DNA of 46,126 nucleotides from Bryobacteraceae bacterium (lineage in GTDB: Bacteria; Acidobacteriota; Terriglobia; Bryobacterales; Bryobacteraceae): assembly GCA_030041985.1 (NCBI GenBank), contig JASIAM010000254.1, forward strand, positions 1 to 46,126. Direction: 5' to 3'. A program made the translations under genes and the position numbers. The stretch's first letter is position 1, and every line of letters starts with the position of its first letter. Positions 32,928 through 42,100 of this stretch are shown here, piece by piece. The notes below the pieces were generated by a model, which did no database searches, was not told the origin of the DNA, and saw only the letters and a program-made list of their open reading frames with translations.

Positions 32928-35087
32928 ATGCCCGCCGCACTTTCCCGCCGCGAACTTTTCCAAACCGGCGGCGCGCTGGTCATCGGCTTTTCGCTGCGCG
33001 TCAAACTCAGCCGCGCGCAAGCCACACACGGCGACGGCGGCGCTGCTTTGACGAAACCGCTCGACCCTTCGGAAGTCGATAGTTTCCTGGCCATTCACGC
33101 GGATGGCTCCGTTACGGTGTACACCGGCAAGGTGGATGTCGGCACGGGCCTGCGCATCGCGGTGCGCCAGATGGCGGCTGAAGAATTGGGCATCCCTGTG
33201 GAGCGCATCGCTTTGGTGGAAGGCGATACGGGCCTTTCACCCGATCAGGGCGGCACCGGCGGCAGCACCGGTCTCACGCGCGGCGGCGCGGAAGTGCGCC
33301 AGGCGGCGGCTACGGCGCGCCAGGCTTTGGAAAAACTTGGCTATCGTCCCGGCGGTGACATCGGCTCCCTGATAGGCGGGCGCCGCTTCAACCTCAAGGT
33401 CGATCCGAAAGCGCCTTTGCAGGACCCGGCCAACTACCAGGTGGTCGGCAAACCGCTGCCGCGCCCCGATATCCCGGGTAAATGCACCGCCAAGGGAAAT
33501 TACATCCAGGATTTTTCGCTGCCCGGCATGTTGCATGGGCGCGTGGTCCGCCCGCCGGCCGCCGGCGCGAAGCTGCTCTCGGTGGATGAGTCTTCGATTC
33601 GCGCAATCCCCGACGTGCGCGTGGTGCGCGTGGCGAATTTTCTGGGCGTGACCGCTCCCGATGAGTGGGCAGCAGTGCGCGCGGCCCGCGAACTCAAAGC
33701 CAGTTGGAGTGATTGGCAAGGGCTTCCCGGAAGCGAAGATCTGGAACGCCATGTGCGCGAAAGCCCCGTCGAGCGTGATCAGGTGCTCACCAAAGCGGAC
33801 GCCGATGTTGTGGCTCCAGCGGCAGCCAAACAACTCTCCGCTACGTATTTTTGGCCCAACCAGAGCCACGCGTCATTGGGACCCTCTTGCGCTTTGGCTG
33901 ACATGCGTCCGGATGGTCTCACTGTTTGGAGTTCTTCGCAGGGCACGCACGGTTTGCGGGTCTCTCTCGCGAAAATTTTCGGCTTGCCTGAAGCCAAAGT
34001 GCGCGTTATCTATTTGGAGGGCGCGGGCTCTTACGGCGGCAACGGCAATGATGATGCGGCCGCCGATGCGGTGCTGCTTTCGCAAGCAGTGAGCCGGCCG
34101 GTGCGGGTCCAATGGATGCGGCAGGATGAGCATGGTTGGGACCCCAAAGGCCCGCAGCAACTCCTCGACCTGAAAGCCGGGATCACGGAAGATGGCCGCA
34201 TCGTCAATTGGGAAACGCAAATGTGGCTGCCGGCAGCGACGGCGGGCACGCGGCCTTTTCTGGGCATCGATGCCGCCGGCCTCGCGCAACCTCACGGACA
34301 AAACGCCGGCCAGATTGCGCAGAATGGTGATCCGCCCTACGCCGCCACGCCGTCCCCCAAAGTGACCGTCCATTGGATAAAGCAAACGCCTTTGCGCATT
34401 TCGAACTTGCGCGCTCCCGGTAAGATTGCCAATATCTTCGCGGTGGAAAGCTTCACGGATGAACTCGCCGCCGCGGCGGGCGTGGATCCCGTGGCCTTCC
34501 GTCTGCGCGGCCTGCGGGAGCGTGGCAATGATCCGCGTGCCCTCGCCGCCGTCGAGCGCGCCGCCCAAATGATCGGCTGGCAGCCGCGCCCTTCGCCGAA
34601 TCCCAAAGCTGCGCAGGGTGGCTTACTCGTGGGACGCGGCTTCGCGTATATGCGCTACAAGCAGGCGGAAAATTACGTTGCCATGGCGATGGAAGTGGCG
34701 GTGGACCGCGCTGCCGGCTCGGTGATGGTGCGGCGCGTCGCCTGCGCGCATGATTGCGCCCTGGTGGTGAATCCGGATGCGCTTCGCAACCAGATCGAAG
34801 GCTGCATCCTGCAAACCCTCAGCCGCACGCTGCATGAAGAAGTGAAGTTCGATCACTCGCGCGTGACCAGCGTGGATTGGGGCGGCTACCCGATCCTGCG
34901 CTTCCCGGAGGCGCCGTCCATCGAAGTGGCCCTGCTGAATCACCCCGAACTGCCGCTTTTAGGCGCAGGCGAAGCCGCCACCGCCCCGGTGGCCGCAGCA
35001 TTAGGCAATGCTATTTTCGACGCGACGGGGGTAAGGCTGCGCAGAGTGCCGTTCACAGTGCAGCGGGTGAAAGCGGCGCTGGCGTAG
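32928..35087 (+). CDS. Molybdenum hydroxylase large subunit (isoquinoline 1-oxidoreductase beta type)
   Basis: The 719-residue subunit binds molybdenum cofactor (IorB-type aldehyde or N-heterocycle oxidase). It begins with a twin-arginine signal (SRRELFQTGGALVIGF), so the folded complex is probably exported with its small subunit. Cofactor-binding landmarks are GTGLRIAVRQMAAEELG, DQGGTGGSTG, WSSSQGTHGLR and GAGSYGGNG (about 365). The catalytic Glu is in LLGAGEAATAPVAAALGNAI (GAGE near 680). The substrate cannot be predicted. No FAD subunit or XdhC-type maturation gene is adjacent. It is convergent with mutS2, four bases apart. Confidence 0.92.
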   Translation: MPAALSRRELFQTGGALVIGFSLRVKLSRAQATHGDGGAALTKPLDPSEVDSFLAIHADGSVTVYTGKVDVGTGLRIAVRQMAAEELGIPVERIALVEGDTGLSPDQGGTGGSTGLTRGGAEVRQAAATARQALEKLGYRPGGDIGSLIGGRRFNLKVDPKAPLQDPANYQVVGKPLPRPDIPGKCTAKGNYIQDFSLPGMLHGRVVRPPAAGAKLLSVDESSIRAIPDVRVVRVANFLGVTAPDEWAAVRAARELKASWSDWQGLPGSEDLERHVRESPVERDQVLTKADADVVAPAAAKQLSATYFWPNQSHASLGPSCALADMRPDGLTVWSSSQGTHGLRVSLAKIFGLPEAKVRVIYLEGAGSYGGNGNDDAAADAVLLSQAVSRPVRVQWMRQDEHGWDPKGPQQLLDLKAGITEDGRIVNWETQMWLPAATAGTRPFLGIDAAGLAQPHGQNAGQIAQNGDPPYAATPSPKVTVHWIKQTPLRISNLRAPGKIANIFAVESFTDELAAAAGVDPVAFRLRGLRERGNDPRALAAVERAAQMIGWQPRPSPNPKAAQGGLLVGRGFAYMRYKQAENYVAMAMEVAVDRAAGSVMVRRVACAHDCALVVNPDALRNQIEGCILQTLSRTLHEEVKFDHSRVTSVDWGGYPILRFPEAPSIEVALLNHPELPLLGAGEAATAPVAAALGNAIFDATGVRLRRVPFTVQRVKAALA

Positions 35088-35091
35088 GCCG

Positions 35092-37500
35092 TCAGTCCTT
35101 CAGCTCTACGATGGTTGCTCCCGCGCCGCCTTCCTGTTGCGGGGCCGGATAAAAGCGCGAGACGTGCGGGTGATGCCGCAGCAGTTCGTGAATGGTGTTG
35201 CGCAGAATGCCCATACCGAAGCCGTGCACAATGCGCACACGGCTGGCAGTTGCCATCACTGCCCGGTCCAGAAATTCATCCACTGCATCGCGGGCCTCTT
35301 CCGCGCGGCTGCCGATCAGGTTGATCTCCTGATACACGGGCGTGAGCGCAGGAGCTGGTTTGTAAGTGACACCCTGCGGTAATTTGGCGGAGCGCTCCGC
35401 GGTCTCCGGCAAGACCTCGATCACATCATCCAGCGAAACCTGCATCTTCAAAAAGCCGGCCTCCACTTCCAGCCGTCCGCCATTGAGCTTGCGGCGTACG
35501 CGCGCGGGCTCGCGCACATCGCGCAGGCGCACGCGCGCACCCTCTTCCACGCGCAGCGGCCGAATTTCTCCCTGGCGCGCATCTTCGCGCGTGGCGGCCA
35601 CCGTGGTTTCAAACTCCTCCCGCAGCTCGCGCTTGGTTTTGGCCACGCGGCGCTGCGCTTCCTGGGCGCTCTTCCGCTGCTCGGCACTGCGGGCGATCTG
35701 CTCGATGGTTTGCTGCGCCTGCTCTTCAAAGCGGGCCAGCGCCTGGCCGGTGCGGCGCTCGAGTTCTTTCAGCTTGGCGGTCTCTTTCTGCTCCCATTGG
35801 CGCGCCACTTCCTGTTCCCGTTTCTCCGCGGCGGCCAGTTTTTCCCGCAGGCTTGCTTCGAGCGCCTGGTTCTCTTCAATCCGGCGATGCAGCTCGCTCA
35901 GGAACCGCTCCATGTCGCGCTCCCGGTCGCCCATCGCTTGCCGCGCCCGCCGGATGATGTCGCCAGGCATGCCCAATTTCGTGGCTATCTCCAGGCCGGC
36001 CGATTTGCCGGGCAAGCCAAGACGAAGCTGATAAGTCGGCTCCAGCGTTTCTTCGTCGAAGCCCATTGAGCCATTCACCACGCCCGCCGTTTTCGCGGCG
36101 TAGAGTTTTAACGCCAGCAGGTGCGTTGAAACCACCGTGAACGCGCCCGCTGCGCGGAAGTGTTCCACAATCGCCATGCCCAGCGCTCCGCCTTCCTCCG
36201 GATCGGTGGTCGTGCCCAATTCATCCAGCAGCACCAGGGAATCGGGCGTCACATCCAGCGCCATCTCGCGGATATTGGAAACATGCGCCGAAAACGTGCT
36301 GAGGTTTTCCTGGATCGATTGGTAATCGCCGATATCCGCCAGCACATGCTCAAATAGCGGCAATTCCGCTTCCGCGGCCGGCACGGGCAATGCCGATTGC
36401 GCCATCAGGCTGAGCAGGCCCACGGTTTTCAAAGCCACCGTTTTTCCGCCGGTATTGGGGCCGCTGATGACCAGCGTGCGGCCAGTGCGCGTCAATTCCA
36501 GATTCATCGGTACGGCTGATTTGTGCCCCCGCCGCAGCACATCCTCGAGCAGCGGGTGCCGGGCTTGCTTGAGCAGAAGCCGCTCGCCAAATCTTGGGAT
36601 CACGCAATCGAACTCCACCGCAAAGCGCGCTTTGGCGAAGATCAGCTCCAGTTCCGCCATGATCACCAGCGTCTGGCGGATCGAATCGGCGTAGCCTCCG
36701 ATGCGCGCGGTGATTTCGAGCAGAATGCGATGCACCTCGCGGGCTTCTTCTTCCGCCAGCCGCACCAGTTCGTTATTCAGGCCGATGGTCTCCAGAGGCT
36801 CGATGAAGAGCGTGTGGCCGCTGGAGCTGGCGCCGTGAATGACACCATCGAGCTTGCGTTTCTGGCCCGCGATCACCGGCACCACGAACCGCTCGTTGCG
36901 GATCGTGACGAACTCCTCCTGCAGGACACCTTCTTCGCGATGGACGCGCAGAAAGCGCTCGAGCGATTCCTGAATGGCCTTCCTCTGCCGCTCGATATCG
37001 CGCCGCAAGCGCGCCAGGGCGACACTGGCGTTATCGGCCACCGTGCCGTCCGGAAGGATCTTGCCTTCGAGATCCCGCAGCAGCGCACGGAAATCGCCGA
37101 TATTCTGCGCGCGCGTGCCCAATCGCGGGAAGCGCTCCGCCGCGGCTGTCAACACGGACTTCGCATCGGCCGCGCGGTCGAGCAGCGTGAAAACATCGAA
37201 AATCTCCTTCGGCTCGAGGCTCGCGCCTTCGATGCGCAGCTTGTGTACCGGGCTCTCGAGCTCCGGCAAACCGTTAAAGTCGATGCGAATGGCAGCGCCG
37301 CGCGCGGCCGGTTGCGGGCGTGCCGCCAGGCGCAGATAAGCGATGGCTTCGCCGGCTTCGGCGAGATCCGCGATGAGACGTTCCCGGCCGGCGTGCGGCT
37401 CCAGCTTTTCCAGTTCCCGCCGGCCGAGCGGGCTCGTGATGTAGCGCCCCACCAATTGCCGGAGCGGCTCGTATTCCAGTGCTGCGGCGGAGGTCTTCAA
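35092..37500 (-). CDS. mutS2: MutS2 family ATPase/endonuclease
   Basis: The 802-residue protein has the MutS core without the mismatch-binding domain. ATPase motifs are GPNTGGKTVALKTVG (Walker A), a DELGTTTDPEEGGALGMA Walker B/signature region and STHLLALKLYA. A long coiled coil follows (about 520-640). The C-terminal Smr nuclease domain has VHGFGMGILRNTIHELLRHHPHV. MutS2 suppresses recombination and, in Bacillus, also acts on collided ribosomes. The most likely start is TTG 37500; no ATG in frame fits. It starts four bases after the Nudix stop and ends the minus-strand chain. Confidence 0.94.
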   Translation of the reverse strand: MKTSAAALEYEPLRQLVGRYITSPLGRRELEKLEPHAGRERLIADLAEAGEAIAYLRLAARPQPAARGAAIRIDFNGLPELESPVHKLRIEGASLEPKEIFDVFTLLDRAADAKSVLTAAAERFPRLGTRAQNIGDFRALLRDLEGKILPDGTVADNASVALARLRRDIERQRKAIQESLERFLRVHREEGVLQEEFVTIRNERFVVPVIAGQKRKLDGVIHGASSSGHTLFIEPLETIGLNNELVRLAEEEAREVHRILLEITARIGGYADSIRQTLVIMAELELIFAKARFAVEFDCVIPRFGERLLLKQARHPLLEDVLRRGHKSAVPMNLELTRTGRTLVISGPNTGGKTVALKTVGLLSLMAQSALPVPAAEAELPLFEHVLADIGDYQSIQENLSTFSAHVSNIREMALDVTPDSLVLLDELGTTTDPEEGGALGMAIVEHFRAAGAFTVVSTHLLALKLYAAKTAGVVNGSMGFDEETLEPTYQLRLGLPGKSAGLEIATKLGMPGDIIRRARQAMGDRERDMERFLSELHRRIEENQALEASLREKLAAAEKREQEVARQWEQKETAKLKELERRTGQALARFEEQAQQTIEQIARSAEQRKSAQEAQRRVAKTKRELREEFETTVAATREDARQGEIRPLRVEEGARVRLRDVREPARVRRKLNGGRLEVEAGFLKMQVSLDDVIEVLPETAERSAKLPQGVTYKPAPALTPVYQEINLIGSRAEEARDAVDEFLDRAVMATASRVRIVHGFGMGILRNTIHELLRHHPHVSRFYPAPQQEGGAGATIVELKD

Positions 37501-37504
37501 GCGA

Positions 37505-37978
37505 TCATCTATATTTTCGCCGGTTGCGAAATCCTTTTTCGATTACCCCGAGCGTGCCCTCGGTGATGTCGAGGGCCGCCAGATCGCGCCGCCGTACCCA
37601 TTCCACGCCGCACGCATCGTCGCCGGCCGCAAGGGCTCCGCCAGCCACGCGGCAGATGTAATCGATCAACACATAATGATACTCAGCCGTGCCCTCGGCA
37701 TTGCGCATGATGCGTTCGAAAATTTCGAGCACGCCCAGCGGTTCGATTTCGAGGCCGGTTTCTTCCCGCACTTCGCGGCGCACCGCCTCGGCCAGCGACT
37801 CCCCGGTTTCCACCAGTCCGCCCGGCAGCGACCATTGCCCCATCAGCGGCGGTTTGCCCCGCTGCGCCATCAGAATGCGGTCCCGTTCGAAAATCAGCGC
37901 GCCCACGCCGAGCAGCGGATAGCGCGGATAGCGCCGGCTATCGGCTCCTTGCAACGCGGTATCAGGCGGGCCTGTCAT
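37505..37978 (-). CDS. Nudix hydrolase
   Basis: The 157-residue protein has a complete Nudix box, G-x5-E-x7-REVREETG (GGLVETGESLAEAVRREVREETGL). It is preceded by LGVGALIFERDRILMAQRGKPPLMGQWSLPGG. This form resembles ADP-ribose and nucleotide-sugar pyrophosphatases of the general Nudix group, but specificity cannot be read from sequence. Its ATG overlaps the stop of the SMP-30-like gene, and mutS2 follows after four bases, so the genes are co-transcribed. Confidence 0.93.
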   Translation of the reverse strand: MTGPPDTALQGADSRRYPRYPLLGVGALIFERDRILMAQRGKPPLMGQWSLPGGLVETGESLAEAVRREVREETGLEIEPLGVLEIFERIMRNAEGTAEYHYVLIDYICRVAGGALAAGDDACGVEWVRRRDLAALDITEGTLGVIEKGFRNRRKYR

Positions 37979-38826
37979 TTTTCCTGTGGCCGCAGGCGGT
38001 ACACCGTGCCCCGGGCAGTCGCGAATATCGATTTCATATCCGCGTCGCCAAACACGGCGCTGGACACCTGCTCGTTCATTGGGATGGTGTGCAGCAGGCG
38101 CCCTTCCGGGCTGTAAATCGCAATGCCCTTCGCCGCAACATACAAATTGCCGCTGTCATCCACCGAGAGACCCGCCGGCACACCGCTAATCCCGGAGATC
38201 AATACGCGCTCGCCGGAGGCTTCGCCATTGTGATCCAGGCCGTAAGCGCGCACCGCGTGATCGTCCGCCATCGAAACATACAGAACGCGTCCGTTGGGGG
38301 AGACTGCCACGCCATGCGGCCGGCTGGCCAACCTGGCTGCAAGCGTGACCGTGCCCTTCGGCGCGATGTGATAGACACCATAAAAATCCAATTCACGCCG
38401 GTCCTCCTGGGACCCGAATGCCGGATCGGTAAAATACGCATGGCCGGACTTGCTCACGGCAATACCGGCCGGGCCGTTGAGCCGCTTGCCTTCCCAACGT
38501 TCTGCCAATACTTCAATCTTTCCATTGTGGTCCGCCCTAACTACGCGGCGCGCCCGCGATTCGCACGTGTACAACCTCCCCTGCGCATCGAAGGCATTGC
38601 CCACCGGCCCTTCATCATTCTCGCGGATTACTTCGGGCATATTACGTCCGGGAGCCCACTTCAGAATGCGATCGTTGGGCGTATCGCTGAAAATCAGGTA
38701 GCCGTCCTTGGACCATGCAGCCCCTTCCGTGAAGCGGAACCCGGTAGCAATCCTGGCAATCGTGGTAGTGCCGAACTCCTGCGCGCAGGCACAAGCGCAT
38801 ACGACGGCAAACACGGCCAGCTTCAT
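37975..38826 (-). CDS. Exported SMP-30/gluconolactonase-like beta-propeller protein
   Basis: The 283-residue protein has a short signal peptide (MKLAVFAVVCACACA, cleavage near AQ). A six-bladed SGL-type propeller follows: FTEGAAWSKDGYLIFSDTPNDRILKW, GPVGNAFDAQGRLYTCESRARRVVR, LNGPAGIAVSKSGHAYFTDPAFG, RPHGVAVSPNGRVLYVSMAD and VPAGLSVDDSGNLYVAAKG. The acidic and Asn residues that bind calcium in the family (E in FTEG, N in LNGP, D in VSMAD/SVDD) are present, so lactonase activity in the periplasm is possible. It overlaps both neighbours by four bases (ATGA). Confidence 0.9.
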   Translation of the reverse strand: MKLAVFAVVCACACAQEFGTTTIARIATGFRFTEGAAWSKDGYLIFSDTPNDRILKWAPGRNMPEVIRENDEGPVGNAFDAQGRLYTCESRARRVVRADHNGKIEVLAERWEGKRLNGPAGIAVSKSGHAYFTDPAFGSQEDRRELDFYGVYHIAPKGTVTLAARLASRPHGVAVSPNGRVLYVSMADDHAVRAYGLDHNGEASGERVLISGISGVPAGLSVDDSGNLYVAAKGIAIYSPEGRLLHTIPMNEQVSSAVFGDADMKSIFATARGTVYRLRPQEK

Positions 38827-39107
38827 TTACTGGTAAGTTTGTTGATCACCTGTTTGACGCCTTTGACTTTCTTGGCCAGTTTCTCGGCGCGCTCTTTGGC
38901 TTTAGGCTCATCCACCATGCCGGTCAAAGTGACGACGCCATCTTTTACATCTACTCCCAAAGCGCCCCCCTTGACGAGCTGGTCCTCCGAAAGTTTGATC
39001 CGCACCTGGTCGGTGATCGTGTCATCGGTGATCGGTTCCTGTTTGGCAATGATGGTGGTCGCCATCACAAGACCAGCAAGTATCAGCGCTATGATTTTTG
39101 ATTTCAT
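38823..39107 (-). CDS. Exported single BON-domain protein
   Basis: The 94-residue protein has a signal peptide or membrane anchor (MKSKIIALILAGLVMATTIIA). One BON domain follows (DDTITDQVRIKLSEDQLVKGGALGVDVKDGVVTLTGMVDEPKAKERAEKLAKKVKGVKQVINKL), with the conserved central DGVVTLTG. BON domains bind phospholipids or outer-membrane components and help envelope stability (OsmY, DolP). It stands between tamB and the SMP-30-like gene and overlaps the latter by four bases. Confidence 0.9.
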   Translation of the reverse strand: MKSKIIALILAGLVMATTIIAKQEPITDDTITDQVRIKLSEDQLVKGGALGVDVKDGVVTLTGMVDEPKAKERAEKLAKKVKGVKQVINKLTSK

Positions 39108-39145
39108 CGTTCACGGCCATTGTACGCCAGTTCTGCGGGAATCAG

Positions 39146-39164
39146 GAATCAGGATTGCTGATTC
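39146..39164 (-). other. Hairpin and 7-bp tandem repeat between tamB and the BON gene
   Basis: GAATCAG (39146-39152), a 5-base loop and CTGATTC (39158-39164) form a perfect 7-bp stem. GGAATCA is also repeated in tandem (39138-39151). There is no T-tract on either strand, so a strong intrinsic terminator is unlikely. It may be a processing or stability element, or just a repeat relic, in the 60-bp space after the tamB stop. Confidence 0.5.
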
Positions 39165-39167
39165 TCA

Positions 39168-42100
39168 CTACTTGAACCGCTTCTTAAAGAAAAAGTCTAA
39201 CCCGATTAATCCGTTTTCCTCGCGCTCAGTGACTACCGACCATTGTTTGTTGACGGCCCATTCCACGCTCACTACCTGCGGGTTCGCCTGAGTCACGTTG
39301 GCGATGTAGGTAAACGTGATATCGGGTGTCACCTGCTGCTGCAAAGTGAGGCGCGCCTGGGCGTTGTACTCTACGCCCGGCAAGGTAGGATCGATGCGGA
39401 TGCCGCTGACGCCGAAGAAGCGCTGCAAGCGGCCCGTCACGGGGCTCGCAATCACCGAACCGAGCAACGCGCTCGCCGAGGATTGCGTCGCGGTTTGGGG
39501 AAGCGCGCCCTGCTGGAATCGGAACGCGGCATCAGAGGGATACGAGCCGGTGGCGAGAACGGAAACGATCTCGTTGAATTCGAGCGGCGGGTCGGAACGC
39601 GGCGTAACGGTCAACTTGTCGAGCGGTCCCGCGACTTCCAGAGTGATATCAATCCCGCGCGCCTTGGTTTGCAGATCGACATTCAGCACCGGCTCGATCT
39701 TCACCGGATTCGAAAACGAAACCGACCCCTGACTGATGGTGTACTTGGTGCCGAAGAAGAGCACCTGGCCCTGCAGAACGTTGATGCGCCCCTGCAACGC
39801 GGGATTGGAGGCTGTGCCGCGCAGACGCAGAGTGGCTTCCGCCTGGATGCCCTGGGTGACCGTGCTCTCAATTTGCACATCCGGGGCGGTTTGAATTTGG
39901 ACGTCTATAGTCATGCCGCCCAGAAAGCCAGTATTGGCGGAGGGCGTGCGCACGGGCTCCTCGGATTTGGCCAGAAGGGAGCCAAAATCGGACTGCAAAT
40001 TGAAGGCGGAACGTAACACCAGAACGTTTCCCGAGAGTATGCTGCGATCGCTCGTTCCGGTAAAGTTCAGCTTGGCATTGGCAACCGTGCTGATGCCTTC
40101 GGGATAGCGGATGCGGACCCCGGTTGTCTCGGCCTGCAAACCGAAAACCGGGCGCCCGGCCGCGTAGCTGGCAAAGCCCGTGATGCGAATTTGGCCGCCG
40201 CCGGTCTCCCCCTCCAGGTTCTGTATCGTCGCGCGGTCTCCTGCGAAAACCACCACTCCGTGCGCGTTGGTAAGCCCGTTCGGAAAATCTGTCAGGTTGA
40301 GGGATGCATTCCCGATTTCGACGCGCCCGTTGATCTGTGGCTTCTCCATCGATCCGCGCAAGCCCGCCTCGAAGGTTGCGGTCCCGGAGGACGCGATATC
40401 GGAGTCGAATGTCTGGAGAAGGGCGAGATCCATGCGCCCGTTGGCGCGCAGGTCGAACGGCTCCTTCTGATTGACCAGCACACGCCCGCTGATCGAGAGG
40501 TCCGTGGAACGTGCTGTGAGCCGCGCGCTCTCAATGGTGACCACGGAGCTGGTAGCGGTGGCCACGATGGGGCCGGAGTTGCGCAGAGTAAGCGCGGCAG
40601 TTGCGGCATTTTTTGTAGCGGCGTTGATTGCGGGACCAAGTTCAAAACTCTCGACGCGCAGTTCGCCTTTCATCAGTTCCGGCTTGCGCGCCGGTCCGCT
40701 GATGCGAATCTCGCCTTCGGCAAAACCGTGAAAGGGCGGAGGCGTAGATGCCGGCGCCAGCCAGTCGCGCAAGTCCGCCAGATCGAGCCGCGAGAAGCGA
40801 ACGTTGGCCGTGCCCGGATAATCGCCTTCCAGTCGCCACTCGCCCTGGCCTTGCAAACTGCTATTGGCGAAACCGGATTCGAGTGTGGCCCGCAGAGTGG
40901 GAGCCTGGCGGGGCGCCGTTTCGGTCTGTGCGGTGATGTGCACGTCGCGCAGAGGGGTTCCGGGCAACTGCAAGCCGCGGACAGTCAGATCCCCATTCAA
41001 TGCTGCAATCCGCACGTCGCCCGCGGCGACGTCGAGCTGGCCTTTTGCCGAAACCTGAGCCAAGCCTTTGAGGCCGGTGCGGACGTTGGCCAGCATGGCG
41101 ATTTGTTCCACGGGCAAGCTGTTGGTCGAGACATCGAAATGCAGGCTGCCCGTTTCCAGACTAGCTGCCGCGTGGTCAAACGTGATTGCGAAGCTGGCCT
41201 GTTTCGCTCCGGCGGTTATGTTGCCCGATTTGGCTTCGATCCTGCGTGAATCGTAAGCGACGCTGGCGGTCAGATGGTCGAAAGGCTCGCTGCGGAATGC
41301 GCCTTTCGCGATGTCGATTTGTCCGCTGGCCCGCGGTTCGCCAACGGTTCCGGACACTTCGGCCGCCACGCCCAATGTCCCGCTGAGGCGAAGATCGCTC
41401 CGGCCGAATCGCGCCAGGAGATCGGCCACAGCGGCGTTGCGCAGGGTGACATGCGCGGTGAGGGGGCTGGCCGCGGCGGCCTCCCAGTTCTCCAGGCCAA
41501 CACTTGCATCGAAACGGGCGCGGAGCGATCCCTGCTCAGCCGATGCATCCGCGAGCTGGACACCTTGTGGCGATGCGCTTACGGTGGCTTCGAACGCGTC
41601 TATTCGCTGGCCGGACCAGGAAAACCGGCCCAGATTCACGTGCCCGGCAATGCGTGGGTCCTCCAGCTTGCCCGTGATCGCGCCATCAAAAACCAGGGAG
41701 CCATCAAGTTTCAGCGGTAGCGGCCGGACCTGATCACCGAGTACCGGCGCAAAATCGGCAAGGTTGTGAGTTTCCAGATGAGCTTTAATCTCGCGGCCAA
41801 TCGATCCCGAAACCGCAAGGCGCGAAGAGGGCAGATTCAGCACGGAATGGCCGAGATCGAGCGTGCCCGCGCGGGCATCGTAAGCGGCGTTGAGTTGTCC
41901 GGTAACCGCGGTTCCTCCGGGCGCCGGAGCGAGTGTGAGGTTCGCTCCAACTCTAAGATCGCTGTTTTTAGATTCAAGGCCGCGCGCGAGCGATCCATCA
42001 ACCGAAAGCGATCCCGAAAGCAGGCTATTCCAAGGCAGCGGTTCGCGCGAATTGTAGAGCGCTAGCGCGCGCCGGGCTTCGAACCCGCGAATATCACCAT

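Noticed and set aside
38089-39291. 400-codon plus-strand frame across the SMP-30 and BON genes
   Set aside because: It is an antisense shadow of GC-rich coding sequence, with no family resemblance and no ribosome-binding site. The same applies to several other long antisense frames opposite tamB, mutS2 and the molybdenum enzyme.
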